The notes under the pieces are model-generated. The model did no database searches. It was given only the letters and a program-made list of their open reading frames with translations, and was not told where the DNA came from. A program made the position numbers and the translations under genes. DNA of 64,000 bases. It comes from Litorimonas sp. (GTDB lineage Bacteria > Pseudomonadota > Alphaproteobacteria > Caulobacterales > Maricaulaceae). The DNA is taken from assembly GCA_029936425.1 (NCBI GenBank), contig JAPYSU010000004.1:124001-188000 (forward strand), read 5' to 3'. Positions 1-9,692 of the stretch are shown here, piece by piece. Within the stretch, counting starts at the first letter, position 1, and each line of letters opens with the position of its first letter.

Positions 1-957
1 GGCACAAATATCAAATTTGGATTAGGTGTTGAGGCTCTTACAGAAGCCGCCTCAATGGAGGCTGATTTCACCATGGCAGCCATAATGGGTGCGGCAGGGC
101 TCGAACCGACTCTCGCCGCCGTGCGGCAAGGCCGGCATATTGGGCTGGCTAATAAGGAATGCCTTGTCTGTGCAGGCGATCATTTCATGTCGGAAGTAAA
201 AAAATACGGCGCCACGCTTCTGCCGGTAGATAGTGAACATAATGCTATTTTTCAGGTTCTGGAGAGCGATACCAAAGGGGTGAAGCGTCTAATTCTGACG
301 GCGAGTGGGGGGCCGTTTCGGGAGCTATCACGAGACGCTCTGATATCTGTTACATGTGAAGACGCTCTGGCGCACCCTGTTTGGGATATGGGCGCGAAAA
401 TTAGCATCGATTCCGCCAGTCTGATGAATAAGGGCCTCGAGCTGATCGAAGCGAGCTATCTATTCAACCGGCCATCCTCTGATATTGATGTCATTGTTCA
501 CCCGCAGTCTATCATCCATTCCATGGTGGAATATATTGACGGCTCTGTTCTGGCGCAGCTGGGCTCTCCGGATATGCGCACGCCGATCGCCTATGCCATG
601 GGCTGGCCCGCCCGCATTTCGGCCCCGGTGGAAAGACTGGACTTCGCAAGGCTCAGTGGATTGACGTTTTTTGAACCTGACCTGGAAACGTTTCCGGCCC
701 TCAGACTCGCTCGGGAGGCTCTGGAAACAGGGGGGAAGGCCCCCAATACCCTCAACGCGGCCAATGAAATAGCGGTGGAGGCCTTTCTGTCAAAAAAGAT
801 TGGATTTTTGGACATTTCCCAGACAGTTGAGCGAACTTTGTCTTCTCTCAGCCGTGAGTCCAGTTTTAACAAATCGGACGCGACAATTGATGAAATTCTC
901 GCCACAGATGCGAACGCTCGCCGCACTGCACATGAGCAGATTGTAAACTTGTTATAG
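1..957 (+). CDS. dxr: 1-deoxy-D-xylulose 5-phosphate reductoisomerase (5'-truncated by window edge)
   Basis: This enzyme makes 2-C-methyl-D-erythritol 4-phosphate from DXP with NADPH, the committed step of the non-mevalonate isoprenoid pathway. The reading frame is already open at base 1, so about 318 C-terminal residues are present and the N-terminal Rossmann part lies outside. Visible hallmarks are the substrate-loop motif ASGGPFRE, the metal-site segment ISIDSASLMNKGLE and the following LIEA stretch holding the second acidic ligand. The C-terminal helical domain is present. The gene heads the conserved dxr-rseP-bamA-skp-lpxD series on the same strand. The following 92-base gap shows no other gene. 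Confidence 0.97.
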   Translation, partial: GTNIKFGLGVEALTEAASMEADFTMAAIMGAAGLEPTLAAVRQGRHIGLANKECLVCAGDHFMSEVKKYGATLLPVDSEHNAIFQVLESDTKGVKRLILTASGGPFRELSRDALISVTCEDALAHPVWDMGAKISIDSASLMNKGLELIEASYLFNRPSSDIDVIVHPQSIIHSMVEYIDGSVLAQLGSPDMRTPIAYAMGWPARISAPVERLDFARLSGLTFFEPDLETFPALRLAREALETGGKAPNTLNAANEIAVEAFLSKKIGFLDISQTVERTLSSLSRESSFNKSDATIDEILATDANARRTAHEQIVNLL

Positions 958-1049
958 GCTGAAAAAACAGGCAAACCCTGCGCCAGAGTTATCGTCGCTG
1001 CGCGAATGCGCAGAGCGCGGCATTTTAAGAAGGGGATCAATGGCACATC

Positions 1050-2246
1050 ATGCTCTCAGGCTTGATTGATATCGCTATTTTTCTGAGCAGTTTCCTCATC
1101 GTCTTGTCCTTTCTCGTCTTTTTTCACGAGCTGGGCCATTACAGTGTGGGGCGCTTTTTCGGGATTGCTGTGGACAGGTTTTCCATCGGCTTCGGAAAGC
1201 CGATTGCCAAATGGAAAGCAAAAAGCGGTACGGAGTGGGTTTTTGCCCGCATCCCTCTGGGCGGTTATGTCAAATTCAGCGGGGACGCCTCCGGCGCCAG
1301 TAACCCGGACGCCGAAGCCTTGGCCGCGATGAAAGAAAAAGCGGAACGTGAAGGCGGACCAGGTGTCGAGAATATCTTTCATTTCCGCCCCGTCTGGCAA
1401 CGCGCCTTGGTTGTTTTAGCTGGCCCAATGGCAAATTTCCTTCTCGCCGTGATAATATTTGCCGGCATCGGTTTTACTTATGGGAGCTATGATCGGGCGT
1501 CCTTGGTCGGAAGTGTGCAGGAAGGGAGCCCTGCGGAGCAGGCCGGAATTCAAGAAGGCGACAAAATACTTACGATGGATGGTCGGGATGCGTCCACATT
1601 TACCAAGCTTTCGCGCTACGTTGTTCTTCGGAGTGAGACTGAGATAGAGACCCGTATCGAACGAAACGGCGAAGTGATTGACCTTACAGTCGCCCCTCAA
1701 CGAATTGAAGATCGTGATTTTGTCGGCGGAAAGTCTTCGTCAGGTAAAATTGGCGTTTTGATAAACGCCCAGGAGGCCGACCTCATACACCTTGAATATG
1801 GGCCGCTGGAGTCTCTCGGATTCGGCGTTTCCAAAGTCGGGGAAACCCTTTCCATGACAGGGACTTATGTCAGCCGTATCTTTCAGGGCAAGGAAGACGG
1901 CAAACAATTGGGCAGCGTTGTCAAAATCGCCGCCATCACCGGAAAATCTGCAGTTGACGCCGCAAATGCAGATAAGCCCTTTGGAGAGCGCATGCAGGAC
2001 CTTTTCCTGCGAATGGTGCAGCTTGCGGCGGCAATTTCTATCGGTCTGGGTGTAGCAAATTTAATGCCTATTCCCGTGCTCGACGGTGGACATTTGGTAT
2101 ACTACGCTTATGAAGCCGTAGCGGGTCGTCCGCTTAGTCAAAAAAAACAGGAGTATGGGTTCCGGATAGGCTTTGCAGTTTTGCTTACACTCTTCGTCAT
2201 CCTTACGATCAACGATATCGGCTACGTCAGTAGTTTCTTTTCCTAA
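1050..2246 (+). CDS. rseP: Site-2 intramembrane zinc metalloprotease RseP
   Basis: Inner-membrane S2P-family protease; characterised relatives make the second cut in anti-sigma factors and clear signal peptides from the membrane. The zinc motif HELGH is at residues 26-30 in the first transmembrane helix. A single PDZ domain (about 130-215) contains GSPAEQAGIQEGDKI. The second conserved motif, MPIPVLDGGH, is near residue 340 and is followed by a C-terminal helix. At 398 residues it is shorter than the two-PDZ E. coli protein, as is usual in alphaproteobacteria. The ATG has AAGGGG about ten bases upstream; an out-of-frame ATG ten bases earlier reaches a stop after nine codons. Its stop directly abuts the bamA start. 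Confidence 0.95.
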   Translation: MLSGLIDIAIFLSSFLIVLSFLVFFHELGHYSVGRFFGIAVDRFSIGFGKPIAKWKAKSGTEWVFARIPLGGYVKFSGDASGASNPDAEALAAMKEKAEREGGPGVENIFHFRPVWQRALVVLAGPMANFLLAVIIFAGIGFTYGSYDRASLVGSVQEGSPAEQAGIQEGDKILTMDGRDASTFTKLSRYVVLRSETEIETRIERNGEVIDLTVAPQRIEDRDFVGGKSSSGKIGVLINAQEADLIHLEYGPLESLGFGVSKVGETLSMTGTYVSRIFQGKEDGKQLGSVVKIAAITGKSAVDAANADKPFGERMQDLFLRMVQLAAAISIGLGVANLMPIPVLDGGHLVYYAYEAVAGRPLSQKKQEYGFRIGFAVLLTLFVILTINDIGYVSSFFS

Positions 2247-4796
2247 ATGGACGTGTTCATGCTTTCACTTGCGAGACATCGCCAAACAGATTTAACGCTT
2301 ATATCCCAATTCCGGGTGCTACAGGCTCTTCTTTTTGCATTTGTGCTGGTCTTCAGCGTACCCGCCTTTGCGCAGCAGGCTGCGCCTGAAGCGCCTGTAG
2401 AGTCAGAAGCGCCTCAAGCTCCGACAGTCATAAAATCTATTCAAGTTTCGGGAAATCAGCGGGTAGAAGCCAATACGGTCGCGTCATATCTTTTGTTTGC
2501 GCCGGGCGATCCCTATAGCGAATCACGTATCGATACGTCCTTGAAGACGCTCTATGCCACGGGGCTTTTCGCGGATGTCGCGATTGACCCGCGTGACGGC
2601 AATATTTTGATCCAGGTCATTGAAAACCCGATTATCAACCGCGTCATTTTTGAGGGGAATAAATCCCTGAAGACGGACAAAATTACGGACGAAGTTGAGG
2701 CAGAGCCCCGTTCGATTTTTACGCGCTCTCGCGTTCAGGAAGACGTTCAGCGTATTATCGAACTTTACCGTCAATCCGGTCGTTTCGCGGCGACCGTTTC
2801 GCCAAAAGTGGTTCAACAGCCTCAAAACCGTGTTGATCTGATTTTTGAGATCACCGAAGGCCCCGTGACCGGCGTGAAGCGTATCAACTTTATCGGAAAC
2901 GCAGAATATTCTGACCGCGACCTGAGAAAACAAATCGCAACCGCCGAATCGCGTTGGTATAAATTCTTCAGCTCCAATGATAATTACGATCCGGGCCGAC
3001 TTGAATATGACCGGGAACAATTGCGGACCTATTACACGAATCGCGGCTTTGCCGATTTTCGCGTTGTGTCTGCTGTGGCGGAGCTGACGCCGGATCAGGA
3101 AGACTTCTATATTACCTTCACAGTGGATGAGGGCGAAGAGTATCGCTGGGGCGATATCTCCGTGGAAACACAGTTGGACGAATTGGACCCAACCTTTTTA
3201 GAGCGCTTAATTCAGATCAAACCAGGCGATATTTATAACGCCAGCCAGGTGGAAACCGCGATTGATACGCTGAACTTTGCAGCCGGCACCACTGGCTACG
3301 CCTTTGTGGATATTCAACCGGATATTCGCCGTAACCGGGAAACCAAGACAGTCGACCTAGTCTTCAACGTTGTTGAAGGACCACGCGTTTATATCGGGCG
3401 TATTGATATTGTCGGGAATACGACGACTCTGGATTATGTTATTCGCCGCGAGCTGGAATTGGTTGAAGGCGACGCCTTTAACAGAATTCTACTGGATCGC
3501 TCCCGCAATCGCGTCCGGGCGCTTCGATTCTTTGAAGAGGTGGAAATTACCGAGACGCAAGGCAGTTCACCGGATCGCGCTGTCGTAGAAGTGAAAGTTA
3601 AAGAACAGCCGACAGGCGAACTTAGCTTCTCGGCCGGCTTCTCTTCCGCAGATGCCTTCTTGGTCGACTTGTCAATCACGCAGCGTAACCTCCGCGGCCG
3701 CGGACAGTTGCTGCGTTTCGTCATTCGAGCGTCTTCAAACCGTCAGGAAATCGATCTTCGTTTCACCGAACCGCGTTTCTTAGGGCGGAATTTGGCAGCC
3801 AGTGTGCAGCTTTTTGATGTAACCATCGACTTTTTGGAAGAGGCGGGTTTCCGTCAGTCCAGAACCGGTGGACAGATTTCACTCGGCTTTCCGTTGACGG
3901 AATATACGTCTCTAACGCCTCGTTATTCTTTGCGGCAAGAGGATATTGAATTTCCTCAGCAAAATCAGTGCGCGGCCCTGAACGCTTCCAATCAGGCGGG
4001 CGGCGTGCGTCCCCAGGACCTCCAATTGCTTTCATTGTGTGAGCAGGCGGGCGGGCGGCTCTCCTCAATTTTCGGCTATTCATTCTCTTGGGATAGACGG
4101 AATGACCCAATTACACCTACAGGTGGTTTTGATGTTAGCTTCAGTCAGGATTTGGCCGGCGTTGGCGGAGATGTGAAATATCTTCGGACCGATGTTCGCG
4201 CCAATTTCTATAAAGGCCTCTACAAAAATGTGATCGCCAGCGCGACATTGGCTGGCGGCTATATTCGCGGCTGGGGCGGAGATGATGTCACTATTAATGA
4301 TCGTTACTTTAAGGGTAACTTTGACTTCCGCGGCTATGACAATGCCGGTATCGGTCCAAGACTGGCTGAGGTTGACGGAGAGACCGGACAAGTGACCCGT
4401 CGTCTTAATGCTCTTGGGGGCAATGCGTTCGGCCTGGCTTCAGCCGAGGTGAGTTTTCCGGTTGGCGTACCCAATTTGTTGGGTAGTCTATTCGTAGAAG
4501 CCGGAACCGTGGGTCTGTTGGATGACAGTTTCAAATCTGATTTTGTCTCCGCCAGTAACACGCCCGGCATTGAAGTCGGAGATGCCTGTGGCGGAGTTAC
4601 GGATGATGGGAATGATGCGACGTTTGTCACATGTCAACGCAGCATTGATGACCTCTCTATTCGTGCCATGCTCGGCGCGTCTATTTTCTGGGAAAGTCCG
4701 TTCGGTCCGATCCGTTTTGACTTTACCAAACCACTTCGACAGTTTGACTACGATGATCGTAAGTCATTTCAGTTCACAACCCGTACAAGGTTCTAA
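2247..4796 (+). CDS. bamA: Outer membrane protein assembly factor BamA
   Basis: Omp85-family insertase that folds beta-barrel proteins into the outer membrane. A signal peptide is predicted at residues 1-42, with cleavage after AFA before QQ. Five POTRA repeats run from about 63 to 435, each with a recognisable GN/VEG pattern. The rest forms the 16-stranded barrel, which ends in an aromatic C-terminal residue (TRTRF), the beta-signal. Total length is 849, normal for the family. Translation starts immediately after the rseP stop; an in-frame ATG four codons in is an alternative start. The neighbouring chaperone Skp and the lipid A genes place it in a single envelope operon. Confidence 0.96.
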   Translation: MDVFMLSLARHRQTDLTLISQFRVLQALLFAFVLVFSVPAFAQQAAPEAPVESEAPQAPTVIKSIQVSGNQRVEANTVASYLLFAPGDPYSESRIDTSLKTLYATGLFADVAIDPRDGNILIQVIENPIINRVIFEGNKSLKTDKITDEVEAEPRSIFTRSRVQEDVQRIIELYRQSGRFAATVSPKVVQQPQNRVDLIFEITEGPVTGVKRINFIGNAEYSDRDLRKQIATAESRWYKFFSSNDNYDPGRLEYDREQLRTYYTNRGFADFRVVSAVAELTPDQEDFYITFTVDEGEEYRWGDISVETQLDELDPTFLERLIQIKPGDIYNASQVETAIDTLNFAAGTTGYAFVDIQPDIRRNRETKTVDLVFNVVEGPRVYIGRIDIVGNTTTLDYVIRRELELVEGDAFNRILLDRSRNRVRALRFFEEVEITETQGSSPDRAVVEVKVKEQPTGELSFSAGFSSADAFLVDLSITQRNLRGRGQLLRFVIRASSNRQEIDLRFTEPRFLGRNLAASVQLFDVTIDFLEEAGFRQSRTGGQISLGFPLTEYTSLTPRYSLRQEDIEFPQQNQCAALNASNQAGGVRPQDLQLLSLCEQAGGRLSSIFGYSFSWDRRNDPITPTGGFDVSFSQDLAGVGGDVKYLRTDVRANFYKGLYKNVIASATLAGGYIRGWGGDDVTINDRYFKGNFDFRGYDNAGIGPRLAEVDGETGQVTRRLNALGGNAFGLASAEVSFPVGVPNLLGSLFVEAGTVGLLDDSFKSDFVSASNTPGIEVGDACGGVTDDGNDATFVTCQRSIDDLSIRAMLGASIFWESPFGPIRFDFTKPLRQFDYDDRKSFQFTTRTRF

Positions 4797-4798
4797 TT

Positions 4799-5371
4799 AT
4801 GTTTAAAAAATTCTCCCGTGCCTCCGCACTTGGCTTATTTGCCCTGGTGTCCATGAGTTCCTCAGCTTTTGCTCAAACTATTCTGGTCGTTGACTCCCAA
4901 AAAGTGATCAGCGAGTCCAAAGTCGGCAAATATGTGGCCTCACAAATCAACTCGATTGAGTCTACGGCTGCGACAGAAGTTAAAGGCAAACAAGCTGTTG
5001 TTCAGAACAAAGCCAAGTCCCTCAACTCACAGTTCGAAGGTAAAAATCAGGAAGAACTGCTGAAAGACCCAACGTTCAAGACTCAGTATCAACAGCTCCA
5101 GCAGGATCAGCAGAAATTCAAGGCAGAATACGCCAAGATTAATGAGGAAATGCAGATTACGCGTCAAAAAGCGATTATACCTGTTATGAAAAAATTCTCG
5201 GAAATCGTAAACTCTGTTGGCGCAGAACGTAACGCCGATGCAGTTGTAGATATCAACACAGCGCTATATGTGAGCCCGACAGCCGACATTACGCAAACAG
5301 TTCTGACCAAACTGGACCAACAAATGACTACAACACCTGTTGTTAGAGAGCGTTTGCCCAATAAACAGTAA
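4799..5371 (+). CDS. skp: Periplasmic chaperone Skp/OmpH
   Basis: Holds unfolded outer-membrane proteins in the periplasm on their way to BamA. The signal peptide is residues 1-25 (SSAFA then QTIL). The mature start, ILVVDSQKVI, is the conserved OmpH opening. A long Gln/Lys/Glu-rich helical arm follows (about 60-135), then the closing beta segment with DAVVDINTALYVSPTADIT. The 190-residue length fits the family. Two bases separate it from bamA, so the two are co-transcribed. Confidence 0.93.
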   Translation: MFKKFSRASALGLFALVSMSSSAFAQTILVVDSQKVISESKVGKYVASQINSIESTAATEVKGKQAVVQNKAKSLNSQFEGKNQEELLKDPTFKTQYQQLQQDQQKFKAEYAKINEEMQITRQKAIIPVMKKFSEIVNSVGAERNADAVVDINTALYVSPTADITQTVLTKLDQQMTTTPVVRERLPNKQ

Positions 5372-5425
5372 CAGGCCGCTCATTATAAATTTGTGAAACG
5401 GGGCCAGATTGCGCTAACACAGAGT

Positions 5426-6427
5426 ATGTTTGACCCGCGTTTTTACAGTTTAAAAGGCCCGCTCACTCTGGCGTCTCTAATTGAGGGGCTGGAAGTATCG
5501 GTTGAGCCGAACTTCTTCGATGAAGAAATTAAAGCCCCGTCCGCTTTGGCAACTGCCGAGGTCGGGGCTTTGTCATTTCTACAGGATAAACGCCGTAAAT
5601 CCGATCTCGACGGATCAAAGGCGACAGCTTGCCTTGTTACGGAACGACTGGCCCCGGCTGTTAGCGAACAGAAGATTATCCCCATTATCAGTGCGTCGCC
5701 CCGCGCCCATTTTGCCCGTATGTGCGAGAAGCTTGTCACTGCAGAGACCCATAAAACAGAACAGACTATCTCATCCGAGGCAGAGGTTCATCCAACAGCT
5801 ATCATTGGTCCGGGCGTTCATCTGGCCAAAGGCGTTAAAATCGGCCCCTTCTCTGTCCTGCATCACGGCGTAAGCGTCGGAGAGAACACCGAAATCGGAT
5901 CGCATGTGACTTTGTCATTCTGCGAAATCGGTGAAAACTGCCGTATCAAAGCCGGAGCGGTGATCGGCGGGGCAGGCTTCGGCGTGGCTAATGACGAGCG
6001 CGGCTTTATCAATATTCCGCATCTCGGCATAGTGCGTCTCGGCGACAGGGTCAGTGTCGGCTCCCAGACCTGTATCGACCGGGGGCAGCTCGAGGATACC
6101 GTTCTGGGGAATGACGTCAAAGTCGATAATCTAGTTCAAATTGCTCATAATGTTAAAATCGGTGACGGATCCATGTTGGCTGGTCATGTCGGCATTTCGG
6201 GGTCTTGCATCGTCGGCAAGAATGTCCAGATGGGCGGCAATGTCGGCCTGGCAGACCATCTGACCATTGGCGATAATGTCATGATCGCCGCCAGAGCCGG
6301 AGTTATGCACGACATTCCGGACGGGGAAGCCTGGAGCGGAATTCCCGCCATGCCAATCCGAGAGCATATGCGCGTGATTAACGCGACGCGAAAACTCGCC
6401 CAAAGACCGAAAAAGGATGCATCATGA
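5426..6427 (+). CDS. lpxD: UDP-3-O-(3-hydroxyacyl)glucosamine N-acyltransferase LpxD
   Basis: Adds the N-linked 3-hydroxyacyl chain in lipid A synthesis, using acyl-ACP. The N-terminal uridine-binding domain (about 1-105) is followed by a left-handed beta-helix of hexapeptide repeats (about 110-305) and a short C-terminal helix. The expected catalytic-site stretch IAHNVKIGDG is present. The frame also allows a GTG at 5393, but the ATG at 5426 gives the usual family start (MFDPRFY...GPLTLA); neither has a strong ribosome-binding site. The last codon overlaps fabZ by four bases (ATGA). Confidence 0.94.
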   Translation: MFDPRFYSLKGPLTLASLIEGLEVSVEPNFFDEEIKAPSALATAEVGALSFLQDKRRKSDLDGSKATACLVTERLAPAVSEQKIIPIISASPRAHFARMCEKLVTAETHKTEQTISSEAEVHPTAIIGPGVHLAKGVKIGPFSVLHHGVSVGENTEIGSHVTLSFCEIGENCRIKAGAVIGGAGFGVANDERGFINIPHLGIVRLGDRVSVGSQTCIDRGQLEDTVLGNDVKVDNLVQIAHNVKIGDGSMLAGHVGISGSCIVGKNVQMGGNVGLADHLTIGDNVMIAARAGVMHDIPDGEAWSGIPAMPIREHMRVINATRKLAQRPKKDAS

Positions 6428-6891
6428 GCAGCCTGCCCAAAATAAAATTTCCGCTGAATCGGGACGATGTTAGACATTATCTCCCCCATAGAGACCCGAT
6501 GCTTTTTATCGACCGCGTGGTAGAGGCCGACGAAACTTCCATTCGGGCTGAATCCTTTATCAAGCCGGACGCCCCGTTTTTCAAAGGCCATTTTCCGGAT
6601 TTGCCTATCCTCCCGGGCGTTTTGATTATTGAGACTGTCGCTCAGGCTGGCGCCCTGATTGTTTCGCTGAGTTCGGGTTTGGAAGAGGGGAGCTTTATTG
6701 CTTTTTCCGGTGTGGAGCAGGCAAAGTTCAGGCGTCCGGTTTATCCTGAAGAGACTCTCTCAATTGCGGCGCGAATCGACCGCCATCGTCGTGGATTTTA
6801 TAAATTCTCGGGCGAAGCCTATGTTGGAGACGCCCTGGCCGCGCAGTTGCAATTTTCCGCAACTCAAATGGTCTTTGACCAAAATGACTGA
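6424..6891 (+). CDS. fabZ: 3-hydroxyacyl-[ACP] dehydratase FabZ
   Basis: Dehydrates 3-hydroxyacyl-ACP in fatty-acid elongation and so competes with LpxD/LpxA for the same substrates, which explains its place between them. The hot-dog fold signature is clear: the catalytic His in FKGHFPDLPILPG and the Glu in IIETVAQAGA. The 155-residue length is normal. Its ATGA start overlaps the lpxD stop, so translation is probably coupled. Confidence 0.95.
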   Translation: MSSLPKIKFPLNRDDVRHYLPHRDPMLFIDRVVEADETSIRAESFIKPDAPFFKGHFPDLPILPGVLIIETVAQAGALIVSLSSGLEEGSFIAFSGVEQAKFRRPVYPEETLSIAARIDRHRRGFYKFSGEAYVGDALAAQLQFSATQMVFDQND

Positions 6892-6903
6892 TAAGGCTTA
6901 GTC

Positions 6904-7701
6904 ATGACTTCTCAAATTCATCCGTCTTCTATTGTCAGCCCCAAAGCCAAGCTGGGAAAGAACGTATCGATTGGCCCGTTCTGTATTGTTGAAGACAATG
7001 TGACCTTGGGGGACAATACAAAACTCATCAGCCATGTCAGCCTGACAGGGACAACGACTTTGGGACAAGACTGCGTTCTTTATCCCTATGTCTCCATGGG
7101 GCATCCGCCCCAGGATTTCAAACATAAGGGCGGCGCTGTTTCTATTATGGTGGGGGACCGCTGTACCTTTCGGGAAAATGCAAATGTTCATCCCGGTACG
7201 GATGCGGGGAATCCGGTTACTCGCATAGGGAATGATTGCTATTTCATGGTCGGGACCCACTTGGCGCATGAAGGCCAGATGGGCAATAATTGCGTCATCT
7301 CCAACGGCGTTCAGATTGGCGGAAATGTGACCATTGGCAATCATGTCATTATGGGCGGTTTGTCGGCAGTGCACCAAAATACGCGGATCGGGGATCACGC
7401 CTTTGTTGGCGGCATGGCCTTGGTTACGCTGGATGTCATTCCCTATGGCTCTGTCATTGGAAATTCCGCCCATCTGGCCGGGCTCAATGTGGTAGGACTC
7501 AAACGCCGGGGATTTTCAAGAGACGTCATCCGCGACTTACGCTCTGCCTACCGGCTTTTATTTGCCGAGGAAGGCACCTTTGCAGAACGGCTGGAAGATG
7601 CCGAGGAGACTTATTCTGAACATCAGCTCGTCATGGATATCGTAACATTTATCCGGGATCAGGAAAAACGGCGTATTTGCATGCCGCATACGGGCTGGTG
7701 A
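6904..7701 (+). CDS. lpxA: Acyl-[ACP]-UDP-N-acetylglucosamine O-acyltransferase LpxA
   Basis: First enzyme of lipid A synthesis; transfers a 3-hydroxyacyl chain to the 3-OH of UDP-GlcNAc in the cytoplasm. Hexapeptide repeats (I/V-G-X4) fill residues 5-185 and form the beta-helix. The catalytic His is H122 in GTHLAHEGQ. The C-terminal helical domain contains GLKRRGFS. Length 265 is standard. It lies 12 bases after fabZ and 1 base before lpxI. Confidence 0.95.
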   Translation: MTSQIHPSSIVSPKAKLGKNVSIGPFCIVEDNVTLGDNTKLISHVSLTGTTTLGQDCVLYPYVSMGHPPQDFKHKGGAVSIMVGDRCTFRENANVHPGTDAGNPVTRIGNDCYFMVGTHLAHEGQMGNNCVISNGVQIGGNVTIGNHVIMGGLSAVHQNTRIGDHAFVGGMALVTLDVIPYGSVIGNSAHLAGLNVVGLKRRGFSRDVIRDLRSAYRLLFAEEGTFAERLEDAEETYSEHQLVMDIVTFIRDQEKRRICMPHTGW

Positions 7702-7702
7702 T

Positions 7703-8533
7703 ATGAGGCTGGGCCTGATTGCAGGGGGCGGTGACCTTCCGAAACATGTCGCTTATGCGGCGGGTGAGGAACTGGGCCGGGTCATTGTCCTGAAAGGTTT
7801 CGGAGATTCTGCAGACTTTGAACACTCCGACACTCTGGCCCTGGGTCAAATGGGCAAAATTTTCAAAACACTCAAAGCTTCTGAGTGCACTCATGTCTGC
7901 TTTGCCGGCTATGTGGATCGCCCAGACTTCAAAGATATCAAACCGGATCTCAGAGCGCTTTTCATGATGCCGCGCGCCATGAAGGCTGCGACGGACGGAG
8001 ATGATGCGCTTCTCCGACACGTTTTAGGGCTTTTCGAAAAAGAAGGCTTTCAGATTATTTCGCCGCAAGAAGTCTGTGTAGACTTGCTTTTGGAAGAGGG
8101 CGCTCTCGGCGCCATCAAACTCCCTCAGTCTCACCGGGAAGACGCTCTGGCCGCTTGCCATATAGCCCAAGCCATTGGCGCGCTGGATATCGGGCAGGGC
8201 GCTGTCGTCTCGCGCGGCGTCACACTCGCCGTTGAAGCTCAAGAAGGAACAGACGCCATGCTTCAGCGGGTTGCCAGCCTTCCGCAGGCTTTGCGCGGGG
8301 CTGAAGGCAACCGGCGGGGCGTCTTGGCGAAGATGATAAAACCCAAACAGGATCAACGCGTCGATCTTCCCGTCATAGGATTGGCAACGGTGGAAAATGC
8401 CGCCGCGGCGGGTTTGGCGGGCATCGTCGCCGAAGCCGGACGCGCTTTTGTCCTGGATGAAGACTCCGTTATTGAGGCAGCCAATCGACACGGCCTATTC
8501 GTGCTTGGACTCCCGCCTTCAGAAAATGGCTGA
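7703..8533 (+). CDS. lpxI: UDP-2,3-diacylglucosamine pyrophosphatase LpxI
   Basis: Hydrolyses UDP-2,3-diacylglucosamine to lipid X. LpxI is the alternative to LpxH/LpxG and is the form typical of alphaproteobacteria. The protein opens with the conserved LGLIAGGGDLP and carries the middle signature GYVDRPDFKDIKPD. The C-terminal half has KMIKPKQDQRVDLPVIG and the closing GLAGIVAEAGRAFVLD. At 276 residues it is full length. Its position between lpxA and lpxB is the classic context for this family. It overlaps lpxB by eight bases. Confidence 0.93.
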   Translation: MRLGLIAGGGDLPKHVAYAAGEELGRVIVLKGFGDSADFEHSDTLALGQMGKIFKTLKASECTHVCFAGYVDRPDFKDIKPDLRALFMMPRAMKAATDGDDALLRHVLGLFEKEGFQIISPQEVCVDLLLEEGALGAIKLPQSHREDALAACHIAQAIGALDIGQGAVVSRGVTLAVEAQEGTDAMLQRVASLPQALRGAEGNRRGVLAKMIKPKQDQRVDLPVIGLATVENAAAAGLAGIVAEAGRAFVLDEDSVIEAANRHGLFVLGLPPSENG

Positions 8534-9671
8534 GCTATTCATAGTCGCAGCTGAACGCTCCGGCGATGAGCTGGGCGCGGCGCTGATACGCGACCTAAAA
8601 ATTTTTGATGAGTCCATTTCAATTGAAGGAATTGGGGGCGAGTCTATGGCGCTCGCCGGGACGCCTTCTCTGATGGATATAACAGGGCTCAATATATTGG
8701 GATTTGTGGAGGCCCTTAAAAACTATTCCCTGGTGCGGCGGAAAGTCCGGGAATGTGTCGATATCATTCTTCAGACATCTCCTGACGCTGTCATCCTGAT
8801 CGATAGCTGGGGGTTTATGGTGCGCGTTGCCCAGCGGTTGAAAGCCGCTGGCTTTAAAGGCAAAGTAATGAAATATGTCGCGCCGCAGGTTTGGGCGATG
8901 CGCTCCGGACGTTCAAAGACACTTGCGCAGTCTGTTGATTTACTTCTTAGCATTCAGCCCATGGACGCTCCCTATTTCGAACAGCACGGGCTGGAGACAA
9001 TTTATGTGGGTAATCCGGTTTTTGATGCGGATTTTTCCAAATCTCAAGGGGCGGCTGTTGAAATGAAACACGATCTTCAAAACCGGCCTCTCTTATCTGT
9101 CTGGTTTGGCAGCCGACCCTCGGAAATTGCAACGCTTGCCGAAGACTTCAAAAAGACGGTTTTATCACTCAAACAGACGTTCCCGGATTTAGTGGTTTGC
9201 ATACCGGTTGTCGAAACCATCAAGGCTCAATTAGAGCCAAATCTTGCGGAGCTAGAACCTCTGAAAGATGTTCATATTGTCGGCGAAACTGACAAGTTGG
9301 CGGTGATGGCGGCTTCGACGGCTGCCTTGGCCTGCTCGGGGACTGTGACTTCGCAATTGGCTGGATTTGGCGTGCCGACCGTGGTGGCTTACCGGGTCAA
9401 CACAATAACCTATTTTCTCGCGAAGCGGATTTTTAGGCCCGACCATATTTCGATCGTGAACATCGCCGCAGATCGAGAATTAATGCCGGAGTTCATACAG
9501 GATGACGTCAGCCCGCCCATATTGGCGAAGGCTGTCTCGCAATATCTGGACAGCGCCAAAGCGCGGGATTTTGCCTCTCAAGCCCTTTTAGCGCAGACCC
9601 GGTTGATGGGGGCTGGCACCGGACAAAAGGCCAGCGAAAAGGCCGCTCAGGCAATCCTGGCGGCCTTATAA
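8526..9671 (+). CDS. lpxB: Lipid-A-disaccharide synthase LpxB
   Basis: GT19 glycosyltransferase that joins lipid X and UDP-diacylglucosamine into the disaccharide-1-phosphate at the inner membrane. The N-terminal AAERSGDELGAALI and the PQVWAMRSGR motif are both diagnostic, and the UDP-binding C-terminal half has CSGTVTSQLAGFGVPTVVAYR. The ATG at 8526 lies inside the lpxI tail; the longer in-frame extension to 8397 only reads lpxI in another frame. The predicted protein is 381 residues, as expected. It ends the plus-strand operon and converges on gltA after 21 bases. Confidence 0.95.
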   Translation: MAELFIVAAERSGDELGAALIRDLKIFDESISIEGIGGESMALAGTPSLMDITGLNILGFVEALKNYSLVRRKVRECVDIILQTSPDAVILIDSWGFMVRVAQRLKAAGFKGKVMKYVAPQVWAMRSGRSKTLAQSVDLLLSIQPMDAPYFEQHGLETIYVGNPVFDADFSKSQGAAVEMKHDLQNRPLLSVWFGSRPSEIATLAEDFKKTVLSLKQTFPDLVVCIPVVETIKAQLEPNLAELEPLKDVHIVGETDKLAVMAASTAALACSGTVTSQLAGFGVPTVVAYRVNTITYFLAKRIFRPDHISIVNIAADRELMPEFIQDDVSPPILAKAVSQYLDSAKARDFASQALLAQTRLMGAGTGQKASEKAAQAILAAL

Positions 9672-9692
9672 ATCATAGTAATTTAGGGCGGC

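Noticed and set aside
8397..8525. 43-codon N-terminal extension of lpxB
   Set aside because: It lies inside lpxI in another frame, and LpxB proteins begin at the AELFIVAAERSGD position.
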